7,878 nucleotides of DNA from an uncultured Bacillaceae bacterium (GTDB taxonomy: Bacteria > Bacillota > Bacilli > Bacillales > Pradoshiaceae). Below the pieces are notes generated by a model, which saw nothing but the letters and a program-made list of their open reading frames with translations, was not told where the DNA came from and searched no databases. Position numbers and translations under genes: made by a program. Shown in pieces: positions 1 through 5,431 of this stretch; within the stretch, counting starts at the first letter, position 1, and each line of letters starts with the position of its first letter. Location: positions 1-7,878 of the forward strand of contig CAJGCH010000134.1 in assembly GCA_904501845.1 (NCBI GenBank), given 5' to 3'.

Positions 1-113
1 GCATTCCCATCAAGCACATAAATGACCGGAAAGCCCTCAGGAGGCGGCGTTATGTCTGGCTTGTATAGGAATAGCTCATAATCATCTATGCTATACCGCT
101 CTGTATTTTGCAT
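1..113 (-). CDS. Siderophore esterase, BesA/IroE-like alpha/beta-hydrolase (5' part only)
   Basis: The first 37 codons of a gene that runs off the left edge. The peptide starts MQNTERYSIDDYELFLYKP and reaches GFPVIYVLDGNA. The pattern P-V-I-Y-V-L-D-G-N-A is the first core beta-strand and oxyanion-region signature of the putative-esterase family (PF00756), which contains the ferri-bacillibactin esterase BesA and the enterobactin/salmochelin esterase IroE. Such enzymes hydrolyse the trilactone backbone of imported ferric tris-catecholate siderophores in the cytoplasm so that iron can be released. The ATG at 111-113 is preceded by AGGAG with a 6-nt spacer. The gene begins 17 nt after the ATPase stop and is therefore probably the last or a late member of the Fur-controlled operon. 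The catalytic Ser, His and Asp lie outside the window, so the assignment rests on the N-terminal motif plus context. A different PF00756 esterase remains possible. Confidence 0.72.
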   Translation of the reverse strand, partial: MQNTERYSIDDYELFLYKPDITPPPEGFPVIYVLDGN

Positions 114-130
114 CCCTTTCTCCTGCCTTT

Positions 131-952
131 CTAGTTCGATAAGATTTCCTCATACAGCATTTCATCCGTCATACTGTCATATCCCAGGCAGACAGGGACG
201 CCATCATAGGGATCCTTGATGATGCGCGCATCAATATCAAATACATCCCGCAGCACTTTAGAAGTCATTATTTCATCCGGCTTGCCGATGGCCTTAATTT
301 GGCCGTCCTTCATCGCAACGAGCTGATCGGAGAAACGGGCAGCGTGATTGATGTCATGGAGGACCATGACTACCGTGCAGGCTTGTTTTCTGTTTAAGCT
401 CCGGACCGTTTTGAGAACATCAAGCTGATGGGCCATGTCCAAATAGGTAGTCGGCTCATCCAAGAGGAGCAGATCGGTCTCTTGGGCGAGGGCCATGGCA
501 AGCCATACCTTCTGCCTTTGTCCGCCGGATAATTGGTCCATTTCCCGCGTGCGGAAGGCTGTTGTTTTCGTGACCTCCATCGCCCATTCAATCACTTTCC
601 AGTCAGCCGAGGTGAGCCTATGCCCCCTCTTTTGATGCGGGTATCTTCCATAGGATATGAGCTCCTCCACCTTTAGCTCGGAAGGGGCGGTCGGGTTTTG
701 CGACAATAAGGCAAGCTTCTTCGCGATATCCTTTGTCGCCATCTGACTTAAGTTCTTTCCAAGCAGAAATACCTTGCCGGACCTTGGTCTCAAGATTCGC
801 CCCATCGCTTTCAGCAGGGTGGATTTCCCGCAGCCATTCGGACCGATAATCGTTGTTATGCTTCCTTCATTAATAGAGAGGCACAAGTCCCGAAAGACCG
901 TGCGCTCCTCATAACGGGCCTCTAATTGTTCGACGGATAAAATAGATGCCAT
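131..952 (-). CDS. Iron-siderophore ABC transporter ATP-binding protein (FecE/YusV-like)
   Basis: A 273-residue ATPase that powers import by the two FecCD-type permeases encoded just upstream. All nucleotide-binding motifs are intact: Walker A GPNGCGKST at residues 37-45, the Q-loop Gln at 85, signature LSGGQ at 141-145, Walker B LLLLDEP at 161-167, D-loop around YLD 170-172 and switch His199. The stretch LSGGQRQKVWLAMALAQ is characteristic of the FecE/FhuC/YusV iron-chelate subfamily, and the length fits. The ATG at 950-952 has AGGAGG 8 nt upstream, inside the 12-nt gap to the permease stop. In B. subtilis the feuABC transporter lacks its own ATPase and uses YusV from another locus; here the ATPase gene sits in the operon. 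The protein acts on the cytoplasmic face of the membrane. The family is certain; the exact siderophore is inferred from neighbours. Confidence 0.95.
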   Translation of the reverse strand: MASILSVEQLEARYEERTVFRDLCLSINEGSITTIIGPNGCGKSTLLKAMGRILRPRSGKVFLLGKNLSQMATKDIAKKLALLSQNPTAPSELKVEELISYGRYPHQKRGHRLTSADWKVIEWAMEVTKTTAFRTREMDQLSGGQRQKVWLAMALAQETDLLLLDEPTTYLDMAHQLDVLKTVRSLNRKQACTVVMVLHDINHAARFSDQLVAMKDGQIKAIGKPDEIMTSKVLRDVFDIDARIIKDPYDGVPVCLGYDSMTDEMLYEEILSN

Positions 953-964
953 ATTGCTTCCCTC

Positions 965-1978
965 CTATTGCTTCCTTTTCACGAGTAAATACAGAAAATA
1001 GGGCACACCGATAATGGAGACGACAATCCCAACCGGTATTTCAAGGGGCGAGAAGGCCGTTTTCGCGATAAAGTCAGCGATGAGCACCAAGAACATCCCA
1101 ACTGCCCCGCTCACGGGAATGATAGACCGATGCCTTGTGCCAACCAGACTTCTCGCGATATGCGGGGCCATAAGCCCGATGAACGAAATGCTTCCGGATA
1201 CGGATACGCAGCTGCTGATGACACCGATGCTTGCCAGCAGCAAAACAGACTTTTCGCGCTCGACCTTGACACCGATGCTCGTTACGGTCTCTTCCTCGAG
1301 CTGGAACAGATCAAGCAAGTGCGCCTTACGGAAAATCATCGGCAACAAGATAACGAGCCAAGGCAGCATGGACCAAATATAAATCCAATTCGCGTTATAA
1401 ATGCTCCCAGAGATCCATACTGTCGCCATTTCAAAATCAGCCGACTTCATCTTCAAGGACACGTATAAGGACAATGCCCCAAACCCGGAGCCGATTGCAA
1501 TGCCCGTCAACAAAAGACGTTCTGTATCAAGTCTTCCCCCTTTGAAAGAGAAGAAATAAATCAGCAAGGCAGCGATTAGTCCTCCGGCAAGGCCGAATAA
1601 AGGCTGCAGCATGATGCCCATTGTGCCAAGATTGCTTATCTGCCCTTGAAAGAAGAACATAAAGATGACAATGGCCGCTCCTGCTCCGGCATTGATGCCA
1701 AGGATGCCAGAATCAGCAAGCCCATTGCGGGTAACTCCCTGAATGACCGCCCCTGCCACCCCGAGGCCCATGCCGACGAGTGCTGCGATCACTATCCTCG
1801 GCAGCCGGAAATCAAAGATAATCAGCTCGAATCTCGGGTCATCATGGATGCGGAGCAATGTACCGACCACCTCACCGACCGTCATATCAAACGCCCCATT
1901 CGTTAAGCTGATGTAGACCGTCACCGCTATTAAAAGGGCCAAAACAGACAGTGTACCAATAAGACGCTTCTTACGCAT
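965..1978 (-). CDS. feuC: Iron-siderophore ABC transporter permease (FecCD/FeuC-like)
   Basis: A 337-residue integral membrane protein of the FecCD/BtuC family (PF01032), very likely one half of a heterodimeric siderophore channel. Visible family motifs are RLPR at 58-61 before the second membrane helix, the Q-G-x-T-R-N-x-L-A loop at about 80-88 (AVIQGVTRNGLADSG), GLMAPHIAR at 268-276, which lies in the cytoplasmic region contacting the ATPase, and the terminal EIPVG...IIGVPYFLYL block. Hydrophobic segments are consistent with the usual ten helices. Its ATG at 1976-1978 overlaps the end of the upstream permease gene by 8 nt and has GGAGGAGG close upstream. The symbol is by analogy with B. subtilis feuC, from gene order (binding protein, B, C) and the FeuA-like binding protein; the sequence alone shows only FecCD family. 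Confidence 0.9.
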   Translation of the reverse strand: MRKKRLIGTLSVLALLIAVTVYISLTNGAFDMTVGEVVGTLLRIHDDPRFELIIFDFRLPRIVIAALVGMGLGVAGAVIQGVTRNGLADSGILGINAGAGAAIVIFMFFFQGQISNLGTMGIMLQPLFGLAGGLIAALLIYFFSFKGGRLDTERLLLTGIAIGSGFGALSLYVSLKMKSADFEMATVWISGSIYNANWIYIWSMLPWLVILLPMIFRKAHLLDLFQLEEETVTSIGVKVEREKSVLLLASIGVISSCVSVSGSISFIGLMAPHIARSLVGTRHRSIIPVSGAVGMFLVLIADFIAKTAFSPLEIPVGIVVSIIGVPYFLYLLVKRKQ

Positions 1979-3002
1979 GCTTTCCTCCTCCCTTCGTCCG
2001 GATTAAGTAGAGGAAGAACGGAACACCAATGATGGCTGTGACGACACCAATCGGCGTTTCGAATGGATAATTGATGAAACGGCTGGCCAAATCACAGCAT
2101 GCCAGAAAAATGGCCCCAATGACGCCCGAACACGGAATGAGCCAGCGATAATCAACCCCAACCAAAAAACGCGTGATATGAGGAATGATTAGCCCGACAA
2201 ACCCAATCTTCCCGACAAGTGCGACAGCTGTACCAGTCATCGCGATGACTGAGATCATTGCCAATGCCTTCACGACCGCTGTACGCTGGCCCAAGCTGAC
2301 GGCCGTCTCATCGCCAAGGGAGAGAATCGTCAAAGATCCCGAAAGAAGCAGGGCGATAATGAATCCGACGAGTCCCAGCGGCAAAGCCAAAAGCAGCATC
2401 TCCATATCTGCCTGATGAAGCTTGGCATTATACCAGAAGCTGATATCCTGGGAGATTTGGAAATAGGTCGCCATCAATGCTGACAAGCTGCTCAGGAATG
2501 TGCCAATCACTGTCCCGATAATGGCGAGACGTACCGGAGACAAACCGCCCCGGAGCAAAGAACCAAACCCGAAGACAATCAAAGCGCCGAAGGCAGAACC
2601 AGCCATCGACAGCATGATCATCGTCAGATTAGAGGCTCCTGGCAAAAGAATCATCGCAATCGTGATAAAGAAAGCAGAGCCGTCAGTAACCCCCATGATT
2701 GAGGGCGAGGCAAGATAATTGCGGGTCATCCCTTGCATGACAGCTCCCGAGATGGCCAAGAACGCACCAACCAATAAGGCCGCCAATACTCTTGGCAGCC
2801 TCGAAGTCACGATAATGGCATGGTCGACATTTTCCCTGTCGTATTGCAGAATCGCATCAAGCACAATCGAGAAGCTCATATCCTTTGCCCCATAAAGGAT
2901 AGACAAGATGACCACCGCCACCATAATGAAGGGAGCGACAATTAGGATGGCTATAGGCGGGGCAGCCTTCCATTGTGCACTCTTTCCCTTACCCGTACTC
3001 AT
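1971..3002 (-). CDS. feuB: Iron-siderophore ABC transporter permease (FecCD/FeuB-like)
   Basis: A 343-residue FecCD-family membrane permease, the partner of the next gene. After a short polar N-terminus (residues 1-14) come a long first membrane helix (about 16-37), RLPR at 68-71, GAVMQGMTRN at 86-95, GLIIPHITR at 270-278 and the terminal PFETPIG...IIGVPFFLYL block shared with its paralogue. The ATG at 3000-3002 shares its A with the TAA of the binding-protein gene (TAATG). No good Shine-Dalgarno site precedes it, so translation probably depends on re-initiation by ribosomes finishing the binding protein. The symbol is by analogy and order with feuABC. The two permeases are diverged paralogues, as expected for a heterodimeric channel. 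Confidence 0.9.
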   Translation of the reverse strand: MSTGKGKSAQWKAAPPIAILIVAPFIMVAVVILSILYGAKDMSFSIVLDAILQYDRENVDHAIIVTSRLPRVLAALLVGAFLAISGAVMQGMTRNYLASPSIMGVTDGSAFFITIAMILLPGASNLTMIMLSMAGSAFGALIVFGFGSLLRGGLSPVRLAIIGTVIGTFLSSLSALMATYFQISQDISFWYNAKLHQADMEMLLLALPLGLVGFIIALLLSGSLTILSLGDETAVSLGQRTAVVKALAMISVIAMTGTAVALVGKIGFVGLIIPHITRFLVGVDYRWLIPCSGVIGAIFLACCDLASRFINYPFETPIGVVTAIIGVPFFLYLIRTKGGGKHA

Positions 3003-3949
3003 TAGTTACTCAAGTTTTGCTGAACGGCTTCAAGGAATTTTGTCTTGCTCCAGGCTGTTCCGCCTTGGGCGAGCGGTTCAACGCTATTGACGAAAACTTG
3101 GTCAGCTTTCACGGCATCAAGGCCATTCCAAATCGCATTCTTTTGAAGCTCGTCTAACGCTTCCGGCTTATCCGCATTTTCGCTTTCTTCAAACTGAAGG
3201 AAGATATAGTCCGGATTCATTTCCGCTAACTTTTCAAGCGAGATCGCTTCCTGTGCTTTTGCAGCAGCCACTTCATCCGGAACCGTCAAGCCAAGATCAG
3301 TGTATAATACCGGGTTTAAGTATAAGTCCTGTCCATAGATCATTAGATTGCCGGCACGAAGGCGTAAGATAACCACTTCTTTATCTTTCATAGATTCAGA
3401 GACAGAATCCTTCACTTCCGCAGCATCAGCCTTGTACTCCTCAAGAATTTTCTCTGCTTCCGCTTCCTTACCGGTCAGCTCAGCAACCGCTGTCAAGTTC
3501 GCTTCCCAATCCGTTGATACATGGGAGATTGGCACCATTGGCGCGATTTTCTCAAGCTGTGTTTTCACATCTTCCTGGAATTTAGATGTACCAAGAATGA
3601 TATCCGGATCTAAACCGAGAATGCTCTCATAATTAGGCTGCCTCTTATCACCGATAAGCTCAGCCCCTTCTAGGTCTTCTGCTAGATAGGAAGGAAGCTC
3701 ATTGCCCACTGCAAGGGCACCTGCCGGTTTTACATCCAAAAGGGCCAAGTCTTCCATCGATTCAAGACTCGCAGCCACAATCGTCGGATTCTCAGGCACC
3801 TTATACTCCTTGTCCATATATGTAACGGTCTTTTCCTTCGGCTCCGCTTCCACCTGTTTCGACTTACCAGTTGTTGCCTCGTCCTCGCCGCATGCAGCCA
3901 ACAAGAGCGCTAATGCAGCAGTAAAACCAACCTTCCAAAACTTCTTCAT
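3002..3949 (-). CDS. feuA: Siderophore-binding lipoprotein, FeuA-like
   Basis: A 315-residue extracytoplasmic binding lipoprotein (type III periplasmic-binding fold, PF01497). The N-terminus MKKFWKVGFTAALALLLAAC is a classic lipoprotein signal with lipobox LAAC; Cys20 would be lipidated and anchored outside the membrane. I chose the ATG at 3947-3949 because AAGGAG lies 9 nt upstream; a longer reading from a TTG at 3970 would translate through that ribosome-binding site and break the signal peptide. Basic residues K102, K123, R196, R198 and K231 have the same mutual spacing (constant offset of 18) as the residues I recall lining the ferri-bacillibactin pocket of B. subtilis FeuA (K84, K105, R178, R180, K213). 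That suggests a ferric tris-catecholate ligand such as bacillibactin or enterobactin. This is the first gene of the operon and lies just downstream of a Fur box. The family is certain, the ligand inferred. Confidence 0.9.
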   Translation of the reverse strand: MKKFWKVGFTAALALLLAACGEDEATTGKSKQVEAEPKEKTVTYMDKEYKVPENPTIVAASLESMEDLALLDVKPAGALAVGNELPSYLAEDLEGAELIGDKRQPNYESILGLDPDIILGTSKFQEDVKTQLEKIAPMVPISHVSTDWEANLTAVAELTGKEAEAEKILEEYKADAAEVKDSVSESMKDKEVVILRLRAGNLMIYGQDLYLNPVLYTDLGLTVPDEVAAAKAQEAISLEKLAEMNPDYIFLQFEESENADKPEALDELQKNAIWNGLDAVKADQVFVNSVEPLAQGGTAWSKTKFLEAVQQNLSN

Positions 3950-3952
3950 ATC

Positions 3953-3966
3953 CCCTAACTCCTTTG
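3953..3966 (-). promoter_or_regulatory. Ribosome-binding site that fixes the binding-protein start
   Basis: On the minus strand, AAGGAG is followed by TTAGGGGAT and then the ATG at 3949. This optimal Shine-Dalgarno sequence and 9-nt spacing select that ATG over the in-frame TTG at 3970, which lies upstream of the site. Confidence 0.85.
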
Positions 3967-3983
3967 CCAATATAGTATGTATT

Positions 3984-4002
3984 GATAGTGAGAATCATTA
4001 TC
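3984..4002. promoter_or_regulatory. Fur box upstream of the siderophore uptake operon
   Basis: The plus strand reads GATAGTGAGAATCATTATC. Its complement matches the classic 19-bp Fur consensus GATAATGATAATCATTATC at 16 of 19 positions. Within it, 3989-4003 (TGAGAATCATTATCA) matches the Bacillus 7-1-7 core TGATAATnATTATCA at 13 of 14 informative positions. A second, weaker 7-1-7 copy starts 6 bp to the left at 3983, the overlapping-dimer arrangement typical of strong Fur sites. The box lies about 35-55 bp upstream of the lipoprotein ATG, just downstream of or overlapping the probable start of transcription. Fur bound to Fe2+ would block transcription when iron is plentiful. Confidence 0.9.
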
Positions 4003-4010
4003 ATTTATAT

Positions 4011-4038
4011 ACATTACCACTCTCACCTAACTTTTCAA
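4011..4038 (-). promoter_or_regulatory. Candidate promoter of the siderophore uptake operon
   Basis: On the minus strand TTGAAA (4038-4033) could serve as -35, with a poor -10 TAATGT (4016-4011) after 16 bp. AT-rich alternatives such as TATATA lie slightly downstream but with longer spacing. The placement immediately before the Fur box makes sense for Fur repression, but the -10 is weak and the exact transcription start cannot be fixed from sequence. Confidence 0.35.
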
Positions 4039-4039
4039 A

Positions 4040-4450
4040 GTAAAAATCAAACTATTTGAAAAATTAGTTATAAAGACTTAATTTAAGCTCTATTAGCTAA
4101 ATAGTTATTAAGGTTACAAAAATTAACAATCACTTCCATATTGATAGGATGTAAGTCCTTTTTTGAAATAGGAATGTCAAAAGAGCGATGAGCAGATTTA
4201 GGTTCCATTCATCACGCTTACACCATTGGAAATTATCACCTTCTATTAGAACGGGAGAATGTTGCAGAGGGTATCGATACTAGGAGCTGAGGAACTATTA
4301 GGCCATTCATAATCTCTTCACTGGCTTAAATTTTTTTGAAGATAATCTCTTTTGCCCTATCAAAAAGAGCTATTGCCGAAATAAAAGAAGGCTGTTTTCG
4401 TATAGATTATCCCTTCAAAATTCTCACAATAATCAGCATAAATAAAGTGT
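4040..4450. other. AT-rich intergenic stretch without a convincing gene
   Basis: About 400 bp between the siderophore operon promoter and the promoter of the small membrane protein. The longest start-to-stop reading I found by hand on the minus strand is a 41-codon frame (4208 to 4083, starting MEPKSAHRSFDIPI) with no good ribosome-binding site. A plus-strand stretch at about 4190-4290 stays open for about 33 codons, but has no start and ends in stops on both sides. Neither is recognisable. Base composition is much richer in A and T than the flanking transporter genes. It could be decayed coding sequence or simply spacer; I see no structured RNA, repeat array or transposon end that I can defend. 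Confidence 0.5.
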
Positions 4451-4460
4451 TAAAAATCTC

Positions 4461-4489
4461 TTGAAGCAATATTTTTAGTATTGTATTAT
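4461..4489 (+). promoter_or_regulatory. SigA-type promoter of the small membrane protein
   Basis: A -35 hexamer TTGAAG (4461-4466) is followed by exactly 17 bp and the -10 hexamer TATTAT (4484-4489). These match the vegetative consensus TTGACA/TATAAT at 4 of 6 and 5 of 6 positions with ideal spacing. Transcription would begin near 4496, about 29 nt before the ATG. This supports the downstream small ORF as an independently expressed gene. Confidence 0.7.
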
Positions 4490-4524
4490 ATTAAAAAATA
4501 AAATCAAGTTGGGAGGATTTAATC

Positions 4525-4752
4525 ATGTTTAAAAATCCGGCTATATGGACCATTATTACTGCCATTATTACAGCTCTAGTTTATATTGATGTCTTTTATC
4601 TTGACCTATATATATTTACTATTCCTTTAGCAGTTGTAATTGCTCTTATTTCTACCATTATTGCTGTGAAACAAAAACAATATATTTATATATTTTTTAA
4701 CATACCATTAGCGATTATTGCATGTGCGTGTTATGTCATATTTCCGTGGTAA
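4525..4752 (+). CDS. Small hydrophobic membrane protein of unknown function
   Basis: A 75-residue protein that I do not recognise. It is almost entirely hydrophobic, with three probable membrane helices at about residues 7-25, 29-48 and 53-73. They are separated by a short Y-L-D-L turn and by a charged K-Q-K-Q loop (49-52), which is the most likely cytoplasmic loop. The N-terminus has only one Lys and the C-terminus ends F-P-W. The evidence for a real gene is good despite the size: GGGAGG 8 nt before the ATG, a well-spaced promoter about 30 bp further upstream and a terminator 13 nt after the stop. It is monocistronic and points away from the siderophore operon. Codon use is richer in A and T than the neighbours, similar to the flanking spacer. 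No function is proposed. Confidence 0.75.
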   Translation: MFKNPAIWTIITAIITALVYIDVFYLDLYIFTIPLAVVIALISTIIAVKQKQYIYIFFNIPLAIIACACYVIFPW

Positions 4753-4765
4753 AATGACTCTTCAT

Positions 4766-4791
4766 AGGATGCCTTTTTGGCGTCCTTTTTT
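4766..4791 (+). terminator. Rho-independent terminator of the small membrane protein gene
   Basis: The 8-bp stem AGGATGCC/GGCGTCCT (one G-U pair) encloses a TTTTT loop and is followed by a run of T to 4791. It starts 13 nt after the stop codon at 4752. Confidence 0.85.
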
Positions 4792-4867
4792 AGTTGGCTA
4801 AATAGGTTCAGTGAGCAGAATATAACTCAATTTTTGTTTATAAAGCGACCATGTTTATGAAAACAGT

Positions 4868-4905
4868 CTAAAAGAAAGACCGAAAGCAGTAAATTGCCTT
4901 CGGTC
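4868..4905 (-). terminator. Rho-independent terminator of the oxidoreductase-SRPBCC operon
   Basis: Read on the minus strand, GACCGAAGGC and GCTTTCGGTC form a 10-bp stem (one G-U pair) around an 8-nt loop, followed by TTTCTTTT. It lies 14 nt after the stop of the SRPBCC gene and converges on the terminator at 4766-4791, so the two transcription units are well insulated. Confidence 0.85.
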
Positions 4906-4919
4906 ATAAGTTATATTTA

Positions 4920-5375
4920 TTATAAAGTTACGCCATTAACTTCCTTGATTTTATCAGCTACTGCAACAGTCAGCTCTTCAGCCGTTTTCGGAACGAAATT
5001 CTTCAAAATGGAGTTAACCATTGGTCCCATTGCTCCGCCTGCTGTGATATCGAGGTTGCCTGTCATTTTTGTATTATTCTCATCGATAGCTTCTGCCTCG
5101 AAGTAGCCGCCGCCTTTGAAATTATCGGATAGCCCTTTTAAATTAAAGGTTACAGTCGTTGGCTCTTTCCACTCCGTAATATCGATTTTCAGCTTGACTG
5201 TTTTCTTCATGAACCCAAGGTCTCCCTTAAAAGCCCAAGTAGATTCATTTTCATTAATGATCTCATGCTCAATATAGCCTGGAACAAGCGGTGCCCACTT
5301 GTCCATATCGCTCACGAATGTCCAAATTTCTTCGATTCCTACTGGTAATTGTACTGTATGTGTTCCTGCTGGCAT
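4920..5375 (-). CDS. CoxG-like SRPBCC family protein
   Basis: A 151-residue protein of the SRPBCC (START/Bet v1-like) superfamily, closest in character to the CoxG family (PF06240), small helix-grip proteins with a hydrophobic cavity. Visible features are the N-terminal strand HTVQLPVGIEEIWTFVSD, the W-x-P-L-V-P-G motif at 27-33, a run of beta-strands through GGGYFEAEA (about 88-96) and a long C-terminal amphipathic helix (about 118-147), which matches the fold. Carbon monoxide dehydrogenase structural genes are absent, so a CoxG role in CO oxidation is unlikely. More probably the protein binds a hydrophobic ligand, perhaps substrate or product of the flavoprotein encoded 56 bp upstream. The ATG at 5373-5375 has AAAGGGG 9 nt upstream. 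No promoter or terminator separates the two genes, and a terminator follows this one, so it is the last gene of the operon. Confidence 0.82.
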   Translation of the reverse strand: MPAGTHTVQLPVGIEEIWTFVSDMDKWAPLVPGYIEHEIINENESTWAFKGDLGFMKKTVKLKIDITEWKEPTTVTFNLKGLSDNFKGGGYFEAEAIDENNTKMTGNLDITAGGAMGPMVNSILKNFVPKTAEELTVAVADKIKEVNGVTL

Positions 5376-5431
5376 ATGAAACGTCCCCTTTGTAATTGTT
5401 TAGATTAGATTAAGTAGATTCTTTTCCTTTG

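Noticed and set aside
3950..3970. Longer N-terminus of the binding lipoprotein from a TTG at 3970
   Set aside because: The extra codons encode AAGGAG, the obvious Shine-Dalgarno site of the ATG at 3949, and would place seven residues ahead of a normal lipoprotein signal peptide.
4360..4425. Possible transposon end or dispersed repeat in the AT-rich spacer
   Set aside because: The segment looked vaguely familiar, but I find no terminal inverted repeat, target duplication or transposase fragment to support it.
4920..5375. Carbon monoxide oxidation locus
   Set aside because: Only a CoxG-like protein is present; there are no molybdenum, iron-sulfur or FAD subunits of CO dehydrogenase nearby.
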